From contig WHVD01000025.1 of NCBI GenBank assembly GCA_015178975.1, forward strand, positions 805,655 through 869,654: DNA of 64,000 nt, read 5' to 3'. The notes beneath the pieces were generated by a model. That model saw only the letters and a list, made by a program, of their open reading frames with translations, ran no database searches and had not been told where the DNA came from. Positions 11,500 through 21,712 of this stretch are shown one piece after another. The position numbers and the translations under genes are program-made. The first letter of the stretch is position 1. Every line of letters begins with the position of its first letter. This DNA comes from Hysterangium stoloniferum (lineage: Eukaryota; Basidiomycota; Agaricomycetes; Hysterangiales; Hysterangiaceae).

Positions 11500-14400
11500 C
11501 AATGGGTGTCTGATTTTGACTCATATGAGTGTAAATGGAGGTGAAGACATGTCACAGTGTGACAACTGCACATAGTCCAAAATGGACAATATCACAGCAA
11601 GCACATAGTCTGAGGCATCAGTTTCCACAATGAGTTGAATGTTGGGCTTCCAGTGCGACAAAATAGGGGCAGATGTAAACGTACTTTTCAATTCTCAGAA
11701 TGCCATTCGGCATTCTTCGGAGAAATTCCACGAGGTGTCTTTACGAGTAAGATGAGTGAGCGGAATGGTAATTTTTGAGTAGTTGTGAATGAAACAATGA
11801 TAAAAATTGGCGAAGCCTAAAAAGGATTGAATATCTTTAACCTTTCAGGGTTCCGGCCATTCTTGAATGACTTGAATTTTGGAGTCGTCCATGTGGAGAC
11901 CGTTGGGTCCCATCATGAAACCTAAATATTCAACTGTGTTGACATCAAAAGAACATTTTTTACCATTTGTGAAAAGACCATGTTTTCGGAGTCTTCACAG
12001 GACTTCACGAACGTGTTCATCATGAAGTGTAGGATCTTTGGAGAATATGAGGATGTCATCTAAGTACACAATGACAAAGACATCGAGGAGGTCAGAAAAG
12101 ATGTTGTTGATAAAACATTGAAAGACCAACGGAGCATTGGTGAGGCTGAAAGGCATCACTAACCATTTGAAGGAGCCATAGTGAGTGCGAAAAGCCGTTT
12201 CCCATTCGTCGCCTTCGGCGATCCAAACCAAATGATAGGTGTGCTTGAGGTCTATCTTTGTATAGATTCGGGCCTTCCGGGGGGCATTGAGTAAATTGGA
12301 GATTAGTGGTAATGGGTACTTATCTTTTCGAGTGATCGCATTTAGTCCTCAAAAGTCAATGCAAAGCCGAAGGGAACCATCCTTTTTCCGAACGAATAGG
12401 ACAGGGGCTCCATAAGGAGACTTTGAGGGTCAGATAAATCCTATAGCCAAATGTTCATCCAAGAAATCTTGGATAGCCAATAACTTGGACTGCGAGAGAG
12501 GATAAACTGGGCCTAGGGGCGGATGTGAACCTTCTTCAATATCAAATTTCAAATCATAAGGCCTGTGAGGGGCAAGTCGATCAGCTTTTTGTTTACTGAA
12601 GACATCTGCAAATTCATGGTATTTTTCTGGAACACCTTCCAAATCTGCGATCGGTTCGGTCACTGGGGATGCAAAGTGACTGGTGTCTTCATCAACTTTA
12701 AGATTGACTGTAAATGCTCGGGAGCCGTCCAACTTGATGGCTCTCATAAAAGCTGCAGCGTTTATTAGAGAGATGGGTGGCGGAGAGCTCGGATTTGCCA
12801 CAGGGGCTGGAGGTGCTGTAGAGGCCATATTTGCCAAAACAGGCGGAAATGGACCAGTCGTATCGGGTGCCAACGGGGTTCGGAAATGGATACTGCCCAA
12901 TACCCAATCAATCAATGGATTGTAGTGGGTGAGCCAGTTACATATGTCCTAGAACTATGGAGCAGCTTGGGTCCAACTGTGTTACAAAAAATATAACTGT
13001 CTGAAAGGTTCCACACAGGAACCAAAGTCAGAGTTTGCAGGCTTGCAAGATTACAGAGTTTGAGGTACCATCAAAGAGTCGGAGTGGAATCAGATCTATT
13101 GCATAGGTTTTTAACTGATTTTTTTGGGAAAAACTTGTATCTATAAACCAATGGGTTGAACCTGAATCTATGAGAGCTCGAAAGGTGAGACTCCCGAGGT
13201 TCCGAAGTAAGATTTATAAACAAGGAATTAGGATCATACAGGGCGGATGTGTTAAGATGTCAATTTTCCGGTGTGCGGGGAGATTCTACACAACTCTCCA
13301 ACCGCATGGAATCCAGAGAGTTGCTTAATCTTTTTTTGACTCGGCAGCTGGCTTAGCCAGTTGTGAGGTCGTGGCCGTATTGGCTGATCGGGCTTTTGTG
13401 ACCTTCGGGCATGCAGCGACTCAGTGTCCGGGATCTGCACACAACAAACAAAGGTTGTTGTCCATTCGGCATTGCTTTTCCTATGGTAGGAGCTTGCCGT
13501 CGGAGCTGAGTTTGCCAATTAAGTCAGGTTTGTCTTTATCTTGAGACTTATTTGACTGTTTGCCCTTGCCTTTTTTGTCGTTAGAACCCTTGTTTTCAGA
13601 CTTCTTATTGGAGTTCGAGTTGCTACTATTGTTGGTGTTTTGATTACCAGAATTGTTGGCATTCTTATTGTCCGATGATTTTTTGTCTGATGGGTTTTCG
13701 CGACTAATTTCTGAATGTTGTTCCCAGTATTGGGCATCCGCATTTTGGGCCTTTAGATGCATGAGGGGGAGAGTCTTTGGTTTGCCGGTCTCTCCTTTGG
13801 AAACTTCATCTTTGAGGCGAGATGGGAGGCTGGAGTAAAACTGGTAATGGAGGGCTGAATCGCCCCAGTCGCAATGTGCGGCGAGGTTGTTGAACTGGAC
13901 GATGTAATTGGTGATGTGCTGGGTGTCTTTCATTTTGAGATTAGAAAGCGTGGTTTCAGCATCGCCTGTTTGGTTGTAGGGACCAAAGTTTGTTTCAAGT
14001 TCCTCAACAAAGGCATCCCAATCGTGAAGCCAATCGGGATCTTTGGAGGTGAGGCCGGAGAATGTGGGTTCAAACCAGGCTGCTGCGGAATCCTTAAGGT
14101 ACGAGAGTGCAAAATTTACCTTTCGGTCATCCGTTGCAAATGCAGCTGGGTGGTCCCGAAAATTGAATTGACATTGCATAAGAAATGTCAGCAATTTCTT
14201 CAGGTTTGAGCCGGTAAACAGTTCATGTTTGTTGACTCAGGTTTGCCCAGGTTCTTTTTCCTTGGTATTGTTTTTAAGGAATTCATTAAAGGATCCTAGG
14301 GTACCTGAGAACAATTCCCATGTTTCGTCGGGATCGAGAACCGGTTTTTGTTTCACAGACTTCTTAGAACCACTGGCCTGAGGTATGGGTTGATCACCAT

Positions 14401-14632
14401 CCTCGGGTTCGGGTTCCGGAGCTGATTGATTATTATCCCCTTTGGGTGCTTTGGGTTCGGTTGCTTCAGTAACTTCTTCAGCATCGCCCGTAATTTCCAC
14501 AAAGTGGGATTCTTCAGAGGGTCCTGGTTGTGGGGTTCTCAGAGTAGCTTGGGCTGTATACAGGAAAGGAGACTTGAGAGTGGAAGATTCTGCTTCGCCA
14601 CTTGGCTTGGCATCTCTTTTTCTCGGAGGCAT
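11500..14632 (-). pseudogene. Gypsy-B gag-pol remnant
   Basis: The gag start is ATG 14632 (MPPRKRDAKP). Gag continues through 14194-13481 (LTFLMQCQFNFRDHPAAF, an Asn/Lys-rich linker) to a CCHC knuckle, CLLC...H...C, near 13430 that contains a TGA. Pol then shows GVPEKYHEFADVFSKQKAD, the YLDDILIFS catalytic box at about 12050, and a TDASDY RNase H start near 11610. The Gypsy-C counterparts line up block for block. Several stop codons lie between the open pieces, so it makes no enzyme. Gag would form the particle; pol would reverse-transcribe and integrate. Confidence 0.85.
13331..13337 (-). promoter_or_regulatory. Candidate -1 ribosomal frameshift site (A7) in Gypsy-B
   Basis: Gag frame reads GAG TCA AAA AAA GAT TAA, so the heptamer is A AAA AAA in the X XXY YYZ register. 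The gag stop is two codons later, and pol lies in the -1 frame. Gypsy-C has the same arrangement at 52545-52551. Inference; no structure prediction was run. Confidence 0.5.
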
Positions 14633-14656
14633 GATTAACGGAAAGTGCGAGTGTGA

Positions 14657-14667
14657 AATCAGAATAT
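14657..14667 (-). promoter_or_regulatory. Self-complementary primer-binding site of Gypsy-B
   Basis: Two bases inside the 5' LTR, the transcript reads ATATTCTGATT. This is the exact 11-base complement of AATCAGAATAT inside the same LTR (14965-14975). A TGG-type tRNA primer site is absent. This is the arrangement used by Tf1-like self-primed elements. Confidence 0.65.
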
Positions 14668-14669
14668 AT

Positions 14670-15410
14670 TGTTAAGAACTGAAAACTGACTAATGTCGGT
14701 AGGCTGACGGGGACCAATCGGAAGGACTTGGCTTCAGCTTATGTGCTGCGCCCTCACAATTATCCATTGGGTGTCCTTAAATTTTGGATGGGTGGAGACT
14801 AGTCCTAATGAATACCTCTCAGCAAAACTACCGATTGGAACCGAAGGATAAGTCGAGTGTTGGGCCAAGGGGTTGGAGACCAAGAGTGGGCAAGCGCATG
14901 TGGAGGCAGATAGTAGAGTACTTAGTATGAGACTGCTAGAGGTGTAAGAGGGTATTCTGAGTCGATATTCTGATTGCCTAGTAACTACAACTACAATGGG
15001 TTCATATACAAGTATTCAGTGTCTAGGAGATACTAACTAGGAGAAGAGTGGAAAACAGTATTGACAAATAAGCTTGACTAGGAACGGGAAGGTTACGATT
15101 AGTTCGGAGGCCATGAGATAACCGAGAGCAGAATTACAAGAAAAGGAAATAGTCCGAGGGTTACAAGTATATATAGACATATGTGAAACATAGAGTAGAA
15201 CAGATCATCATAATAAAAGGGATGTATCAGAGTTTAACCAGATAGTACGAGTATATTTTGAAGGGGCATAAATGGAGTTTGATCACCATGAAGGCATACG
15301 TCAGCATCAGGAAGCTGATGGTTTCCAATGTGAAGACTTGAACGATGACTTGAATTGTCAATAGGAGGCGATAACCTCGGGGACCGTCAGGTTGCAACAC
15401 GGTCGTAACA
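14670..15410 (-). repeat. fam1 LTR (5' LTR of Gypsy-B)
   Basis: 741 bp. In transcript orientation it begins TGTTACGACCGTG and ends TTCTTAACA. It matches the solo LTRs at 17243-18716, 17970-18698 and 39800-41108. It holds the U5 block with GCACATAAGCTGAAGCC and the AATCAGAATAT motif that pairs with the primer site. Confidence 0.9.
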
Positions 15411-15658
15411 GGCAGCATAGGAACCAACTTTGCAGCAGGTATATAAAGTGCCAATGACAGCGGAACAGGCATATCCTTGCTGACATCAGGAGGAGGGTGT
15501 CTGACTGTAAATGTCATTTCAGGAGTCGAGATAGATGCATCCATGATCAATGCAAGCTATGTGTCCCCTGACATAACATCAGAATCGAGCATTTTCTCTC
15601 CCACACCTGACAACAATGACATAGACCAGGTGAGGATCACCTTGATGCTGTTCTCCAG
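15411..15658. other. Short spacer, no gene seen
   Basis: A 61-codon frame at 15477-15662 is open up to the EDK-repeat ORF, but no legitimate intron joins the two. Confidence 0.35.
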
Positions 15659-16402
15659 ATGAAGCCAGACTGGATGGAAGAGTCCTTTGGATGGGCAGAA
15701 GACAAGGAAGACAAGGAAGACAAGGAAGACAAGGAGGACAAGCAAGACAAGCAAGACAAGCAAGACAAGCAAGACAAGCAAGACAAGGAGACAAGGAAGA
15801 CAAGGAAGGACAAGGAAGACAAGGAAGACAAGGAAGACAAGGAAGACAAGGAAGACAAGGAAGACAAGGAAGACAAGGAAGACAAGGAAGACAAGGAAGA
15901 CAAGGAAGACAAGGAAGACAAGGAAGACAAGGAAGACAAGGAAGACAAGGAAGACAAGGAAGACAAGGAAGACAAGGAAGACAAGGAAGACAAGGAAGAC
16001 AAGGAAGACAAGGAAGACAAGGAAGACAAGGAAGACAAGGAAGACAAGGAAGACAAGGAAGACAAGGAAGACAAGGAAGACAAGGAAGACAAGGAAGACA
16101 AGGAAGACAAGGAAGACAAGGAAGACAAGGAGGACAAGGAGGACAAGGAGGACAAGGAAGACAAGGAAGACAAGGAAGACAAGGAAGACAAGGAAGACAA
16201 GGAAGACAAGGAAGACAAGGAGGACAAGGAGGACAAGGAGGACAAGGAAGACAAGGAGGACAAGGAGGACAAGGAAGACAAGGAAGATGACACAGGGTTC
16301 TCTGCCATTTTGGGTGGGATGGAGAATGGCTTCCAGACCAATGAGCTTGATGAGCATATAATGACAGGGCCATTCACTGATTCTTCTGATGAGGATGATT
16401 GA
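15659..16402 (+). CDS. Doubtful ORF made mostly of EDK repeats
   Basis: 247 codons: a short head ([16 protein letters not shown]), about 65 Glu-Asp-Lys repeats with a few Gln variants, and an acidic tail ending FTDSSDEDD. The repeat has no stop in any of the six frames, so openness is not evidence of coding. The non-repetitive tail (about 38 residues, acidic) looks somewhat protein-like and could be the end of a real exon. No family is recognised. I treat it as a minisatellite that may sit in a degraded gene. Confidence 0.2.
   Translation: MKPDWMEESFGWAEDKEDKEDKEDKEDKQDKQDKQDKQDKQDKETRKTRKDKEDKEDKEDKEDKEDKEDKEDKEDKEDKEDKEDKEDKEDKEDKEDKEDKEDKEDKEDKEDKEDKEDKEDKEDKEDKEDKEDKEDKEDKEDKEDKEDKEDKEDKEDKEDKEDKEDKEDKEDKEDKEDKEDKEDKEDKEDKEDKEDKEDKEDKEDKEDKEDDTGFSAILGGMENGFQTNELDEHIMTGPFTDSSDEDD
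15703..16287. repeat. 9-bp minisatellite (GACAAGGAA)n
   Basis: About 65 units of GACAAGGAA, with GACAAGCAA variants at 15740-15790 and GACAAGGAG variants at 16130-16270. The variants are clustered, showing local spread of new unit types. Confidence 0.95.
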
Positions 16403-16954
16403 CCCCATTCATGAGTGAATGAGAGCTTTTATTATGACCATTGCCTCTGATGTCACTAGAGTGCTAGTGGGATTCAATGCCTATTGAAGAAATATACATA
16501 GATTAGGATAGAAAAAAAAAACACTGGTGACAAAGAAGTAGTCTTTATGTTCAATAGGACATATTAAGCCTCATAACTGGATATATTTACATGCCATACA
16601 CGAGATTAGTTCCACAAGCTTAAATGCCAATCGGGCAAGAATTGAACATCATTGTATGATCAACAACAGTTGGAGACTATTTTAAACATGAATAATTTAA
16701 AATGTGGGTTTTCTTATTTGCTTATATGTTACTACATTTGATGTTTGGGGTAGAAAACCATGGACCAGGCCACAATGCTGCTATAGGTAAGGATCTTCCA
16801 ATACCATCATATTTTAAACTTGCATTACTTACTTTTATACCGTAGGAAGGGTCTGGGCCAAAATATGTCAGGCATTACTAATTTAATACATTACTTAAGC
16901 ACACTTCAATAAAGGAGACTCAGATTCAGCTTGGTTCATCAATATCACGCTGGG
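16403..16954. other. AT-rich spacer, no gene seen
   Basis: No motif-bearing frame. Coding similarity to integrase starts at about 16955. Confidence 0.4.
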
Positions 16955-17242
16955 CCCCACTCATGATACAATCACATCCTTGCAACTAGCAGAATGTTTC
17001 ATTATTCATGTATTTTCCAAACATGGTGTTCCATCTCATGTAACTTCCAATTGAGGTTCCAAGTTCATTTCCCATTTCTTCAAAGCTCTCAGAAAGCTCT
17101 TGATACAAAATTACACTTCACCTCAGGATATCATCCAGAAGGTGACAGACAAATGGAACATGTCAGCCAAACTCTGGAACAATACCTCCACCATTTATTG
17201 CAACTATCAAAAGGACAATTGGAAATCCCTTCTTCTGCTCAT

Positions 17243-18716
17243 TGTTAAGAACTGAAAACTAACTAAAGTCAGTTGGCTGACAGGGACCGATTGGAAGGAC
17301 TTAGCTTCAGCTTATGTGCTGTGCCCCCACAAATATCCGTTGAATGTCCTTAAATTTCGGACGGGCGAAGACTAATCCTAATGAGTTCCTTTCAGTGTAA
17401 TACCGATCGGGACCGAAGGTTAAGTCGAGTGTCGGGCCAAGGGGTCAGGGACCGAGAGTGAGCGAGCACACACAAAGGCGGAAGACGGAATTCTTAGTAT
17501 GAGACTTCTGGAGGCATAAGAGGGTATTCTGAGTCAATATTCTGATTGCCTAGTAACTACAACTACAGTGGGTTCATATACAAGTAACAGGTGTCTAGAA
17601 AATACTAACTGGGAGAAGAGCGGAACACGGTATTGACAAATAAACTTGACTAGGAATGGGAGGTTACTATTGGTTTGGAGGCCATGAAATAACCGAGAGC
17701 GGAATTACAAAGAAAGGAAATAGTTTGAGGGTTACAAATATATATAGACATATGTGAAACATAGGATAGAGCAGATCATCATAATAAAAGGGATTTATCA
17801 GAGTTTAACCAGATAGTTCGAGTATATTTTGATGTGGGCGTAAACAGATTTTGATCACTGCAAAAGTGTACGTCAGCATCAGGGGCCGATGGTTTCCAAT
17901 GTGATGACTTGAATGGTAACTTGAATCGTCGATAGGTGGTGATAACCTCGGGGACCGATAGGGCTGCGATGTTACGACCGTGTCGCAACCCTATCAGTCC
18001 CGAGGTTATCGCTACTTATCAACATTTTCAAGTCACCACTTTGGAAACCATCAGCCCCTGAAGCTGACGTATGTTTTCGCGATGATCAAACTCCGTTTAC
18101 ACCCACGTCAAAATAACTCATATTGTCTGGTTAAACTTTTGATACGTCCCTTTTATTATGTTGATCCGTTCAATCCTATGTTTCACATATGTCTATCTAT
18201 ATTTGTAGTCCTTGAACTATTTCCTTTTATCGTAATTCCACTCTCGATTATCATCGGCCTCCGAACTAATCATAAACTTCCCATTCCTAGTCAAGCTTAT
18301 TGTTAATACCGTTTTCCGCCCTTCTCCCTGTTAGTATTTTCTAGACACCTGTTACTTATATATGAACCCACTGTAGTTGTAGTTACTAGGCAATCAGAAT
18401 ATCGACTTAGAATACCCTCATATGTATGTCCGTAACAGTCTCATACTAAGAATCCCCCCATCCACCTTCGCGTGCACTCACCCACTCCCAGCCCTGACCC
18501 CTTGGCCCGACACTCGACTTGTCCTTCGGTCCCGATCGGTACCTCGCCGAAAGGAACTCTTTAGGATTAGTCTTCGCCCGTCCGAAATCTAAGGACACCC
18601 TACAGATATTTGCGAGGGTGCAGCACATAAGCTGAAGCCAAGTCCTTCCGATTGGTCCCTGTCGGCCACCGACATTAGTCAGTTTTCAGTTCTTAACATG
18701 CGACACAGTTGTAACA
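17243..18716 (+). repeat. fam1 solo LTR (outer), in Gypsy-A integrase
   Basis: Begins TGTTAAGAACTG at 17243 and ends GTTGTAACA at 18716. It is flanked by the 5-bp target duplication CTCAT (17238-17242 and 18717-18721). Without the inner LTR it is about 740 bp. On this strand it lies in the antisense orientation. Confidence 0.95.
17970..18698 (+). repeat. fam1 solo LTR (inner), inverted, inside the outer LTR
   Basis: 729 bp from TGTTACGACCGTG to TTCTTAACA, flanked by the 5-bp duplication TGCGA (17965-17969 and 18699-18703). It is inserted 13 bp before the end of the outer LTR in opposite orientation. This makes an almost perfect palindrome of about 1.45 kb. Confidence 0.95.
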
Positions 18717-19496
18717 CTCATGGAATTTGCTTACAATAACTCTCCAAATGCCATTACCAGCATCTCTCCCTTTTTCACCAATAAAGGATACAATCCTAAT
18801 TTCACAATACATCATGAATGAGATCTTGCATCCACTCATGCTCAAGAATTTATTACTGACCTTGATGAGTTACACCAGGAACTTCAGAAAGCTATTTCTT
18901 CCACTCAGGAACATTATCAATGTTCCATGGATAAAAACAGAATCCTGCCTCCTAACTTCAAGACTAGAGACCATGTTTTTGTAAAAGCTCAATTCTTCTG
19001 AACTAGCTGACCTTCCAAAAAACTTGCTGAGAAATTCTTAGGTCCTTTCGAAATCATAGCACAAGCTAGCTCACTTTCTGGGACTCTCTGACTTCCCAAT
19101 AGTATGTGAGCAGTTCATCCCATTTTCCACATTTCCATGTTAGAACCTTGTGACAACATCCTGGAACATATTCAACCTCTGCCTTCTCCAGTCATCATTG
19201 ACAGAGAACCTGAATTCAAAGTTTCCAAGATTTTGGACTCTAAAATCAACAATCACTGACATACTTGTAAATTGTTTTATTTAGTCAAATGGGCAGGCTA
19301 TGAAGGTACTGATGAAGAAACTTCGTGGATATTGGCCACAGAACTTGGACATGCTATAGAAATTGTAACTGACTTCCACACCACTTATCCTAGTAAACCT
19401 GGACCTTTATCGGGACTCTGATTCCTGTTCCCTTTCTGTCTGTCTTGTTTTCTGACCTCTTCTGATCATTTCTGACACTTCCAATATTACTCCCTT

Positions 19497-20506
19497 TCAC
19501 AGAAGATTTTCAGGTTCACACCAAGAAATTTTGTGCAAGTCAATTATTAAAAAAAATAAAAAATCCAAGAAAAGGCATTCCAGATGATGAATTGGAACTT
19601 CCAGAGACAAAATGAATTCTTGGAGAAGGTAATGGTCAGTATCTATGGTATCTCTGAGGAGCCTGATACTGGCATCACCTTCTACACTCAGCTCTACAGT
19701 TTCCAAAGGCTTGGTTGTTTCCAAGGTTTCTGCAACTGCTATTTTTTCTGCCTTTTTGACCTTTTGGAGTCCACTTCATGGCAAGAGTGCATGGAATTTT
19801 GTTTACTGCACATAGGTAACAGGTTCTGCCCCATTTTACCTTCTGTCTCCAACAAGTAATGCCCTGACTCACACATTGCTGACATGGAACTTCATGGGCA
19901 GTCTCCATACATTCCAGAGCCCTGGTCTTTTGTTTTGGTTTTGGATATTTAGTTATTTTCCAGAACTCTTACAAATTACTTACTTAGGACTCAAAGGCCC
20001 AGCCTCTTCCTCCTCATCCACTTCATCGGCTTTCCACTGTTGTTTTTCCATTATTGAAGACACATGGAAGTTTACTGGTTCACTTACCTTTCCATCCCAT
20101 TTCTCTTTCCATCCCATTTCTCTTTCCATCCCATTTCTCTTTCCATCCCATTTCTCTTTCCATCCCATTTCTCTTTCCATCCCATTTCTCTTTCCATCCC
20201 ATTTCTCTTTCCATCCCATTTCTCTTTCCATCCCATTTCTCTTTTAGCCTCTACTCTTCTGCCTTGGCATCCTGCCATTTCTTTTCCACCTCATCCCACA
20301 GCCTCTGATCCTCTGCTATGTTCCAAAACCATTCCCTCCTCTGCTCCTCCTTCTCTTTCTCCACCTTAACATGCTCCAACTCATGTTTTTCCACCTCTTC
20401 CACCTCTCTCAACTCCTGCATTAACTCTTTCACCTCCTCCTCTTGTTGTTGCCTTATGTACCTTCTCTATCCTCTGTTATTTGCATTGAAGTTCTTCAAC
20501 TTTTGA
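19497..20506 (-). pseudogene. Gypsy-A antisense accessory ORF (coiled coil + Zn2Cys6-like), decayed
   Basis: On the strand opposite to pol, in order: a Glu/Lys-rich helix (20433-20251; ELREVEEVEKHELEHVKVEK), a 17-bp minisatellite reading as Lys/Trp/Glu/Met repeats, an acidic linker (DEVDEEEEAG), then a cysteine cluster at 19908-19675. The cluster pattern is C-x2-C-x6-C-x10-C-x2-C-x6-C (CQQCVSQGITC, then CYLCAVNKIPC). A helical tail at 19724-19497 ends it. Frames change between pieces, so it is dead. Gypsy-C carries the same ORF at the same place (47605-48604). The spacing fits the fungal Zn(II)2Cys6 DNA-binding cluster. Function in the element is unknown. Confidence 0.6.
20092..20243. repeat. 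17-bp minisatellite
   Basis: Nine head-to-tail copies of CCATCCCATTTCTCTTT, nearly identical. Because 17 is not a multiple of 3, the reading frame rotates and each frame gives a 17-residue protein repeat. Confidence 0.95.
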
Positions 20507-20704
20507 CATTTCAGCAATTTTGGCTTCTGAATCTTCCAGAGTGATGGTAAATAAAGGATGATGAATTGACATGCAAGTCATGGTTAAAGAAAGAAAAATT
20601 GCTATTTGAATATTTGGAAGTTTTTATACTCAGATCAGCAGCCAAAACTCTCCACTTCCAAACAGTTCAACGCTCAGTAGCTAATCACCTTTATGGGACT
20701 TCAG

Positions 20705-21128
20705 TGTTATGACCAGAATTCCCGCCGGACTCCGGGCACTAACTTATATGCACCTGCACCCTATACACACCAATTGTCAGTTTACCAGAATTCCTGCCAG
20801 ACTCTGTACATCAGAGTTGTCCACGTTCGACTTTGTTACATTGTGTATCAGTCACCCACTGGACTCTGTCCCTGTCTATGTCTGACCTCGTCCCACGCAT
20901 CAGTCACCAGACCCTGCTCGGAAAACCCGTCATCTCTCTAACTGAGCCCCATTCCCATTTTAGTCAAATGACCTGTCACGATTTGGACTCTGCTCCCACT
21001 CCGTTTCCTGTTATGGTTTATGATTTGTCATGATTTGGACTCCACTCCGTTCTGTCGCATCTATCTCTCTTATTTATCTCGACTCCCAACCTCTCAACCC
21101 ACGACCTCTGACCTACGATCCCTTGACC
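20705..21128 (+). repeat. Damaged fam3 LTR
   Basis: Starts TGTTATGACCAGAATTCCCG and follows the fam3 LTR, for example at 41334 onward. It lacks about 240 internal bases near 21052 and its own 3' end. An imperfect direct repeat of about 33 bp (CTCAGTA-CTAATCACCT-TATGGGACTTCAG) flanks it on both sides. Confidence 0.75.
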
Positions 21129-21169
21129 AACACTCAGTACCTAATCACCTCTATGGGACTTCAGCCTAA

Positions 21170-21178
21170 AAGGGGGGT
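21170..21178 (+). promoter_or_regulatory. Polypurine tract of Gypsy-A
   Basis: AAAAGGGGGG directly upstream of the fam2 LTR at 21181, the expected plus-strand primer site. It shows that fam2 is the 3' LTR of Gypsy-A. Confidence 0.65.
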
Positions 21179-21180
21179 AT

Positions 21181-21712
21181 TGTTATGACCCATTCCCAGA
21201 TACTTCAATCTTCCATAATTACCTTTAATGTTCCTTAACCTTCTGACCTGACTTCTGACCATGGAACATTTATGTATAATTCCTGTACTTCTGAACCTCA
21301 TCCTTGTTCCACATTTGGTAACTTGTCCAACAAGTATTCATTCATTTGCTTGTTGTATTCCCATTTCAGAATACTTACCCTAATCTGTCTTATTATGATC
21401 CTAGTTTGTAGTACAATAATGAAAGAACTTATATTAGTTTCCATGAATTTGTACTTTACTTTAGATCTGATATCAACTTAGTTTCTTATTTCTTATTTCT
21501 TTCTGTAGCTCAATATTCAGAACTCTTCAGAACTCTGAATATCCATAATCTTCCAGTGTAAATCCTGTCTCTGAAATTAAGGACATTCTGAGCATTTGCA
21601 TAGGGGCACAGCACATAAGCTGAAGACAACATCCTGACCCTATCTAGAAGTTCCTGAGTTCCCAGTTATTTTCCAATAGTTCTGGAATAGGTTCCCAACA
21701 CGGCACTTAGCA
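21181..21712 (+). repeat. fam2 LTR (3' LTR of Gypsy-A)
   Basis: 532 bp from TGTTATGACCCATTCC to GGCACTTAGCA. Same family as the solo LTR at 44143-44706 and the broken LTR at 34734-41294. Confidence 0.85.

Larger units (their letters stand above)
11500..15410 (-). mobile_element. Gypsy-B, truncated Ty3/gypsy element with 5' LTR
   Basis: Minus-strand element. The 5' LTR is 14670-15410, followed by gag, protease, reverse transcriptase and the first part of RNase H. It stops near 11500; the rest of RNase H, integrase, chromodomain and 3' LTR are missing. Stops and frameshifts interrupt gag and pol. It has a self-complementary primer site and a gag-pol A7 run (listed separately). The coding sequence is similar to Gypsy-C throughout. 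Confidence 0.85.
16955..19421 (+). pseudogene. Gypsy-A integrase-chromodomain remnant
   Basis: Translation around 16960-17240 gives DTITSLQLAECFIIHVFSKH and further blocks that follow Gypsy-C integrase, with TGA in place of an Asp-Gln codon near 17054. Coding resumes at 18717 with MEFAYNNSPNAIT-like sequence. It runs through the integrase tail to a chromodomain core (LVKWAGYEGTDEETSW) and stops at 19419-19421. Further stops lie near 19002, 19090 and 19256. The LTR insertion splits a codon run exactly at CTCAT. Not functional. Confidence 0.85.
16955..21712 (+). mobile_element. Gypsy-A, truncated chromodomain gypsy element with 3' LTR
   Basis: Plus-strand 3' half of a gypsy element. It holds the integrase core from the second catalytic region onward, the integrase C-terminus, a chromodomain (stop at 19421), a minus-strand accessory ORF remnant (19497-20506), a purine tract and a fam2 LTR (21181-21712). 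The 5' half is absent. A fam1 solo LTR pair (17243-18716) splits the integrase, and a damaged fam3 LTR lies just before the 3' LTR. Confidence 0.8.

Noticed and set aside
15557..16408. Three long minus-strand ORFs of Leu/Val/Phe, Leu/Pro/Cys or Ser/Leu repeats
   Set aside because: Antisense readings of the GACAAGGAA minisatellite.
17970..18698. A pair of LTRs bounding a small retrotransposon or TRIM
   Set aside because: The two LTRs are inverted and each has its own exact target duplication, so they are two separate solo LTRs.
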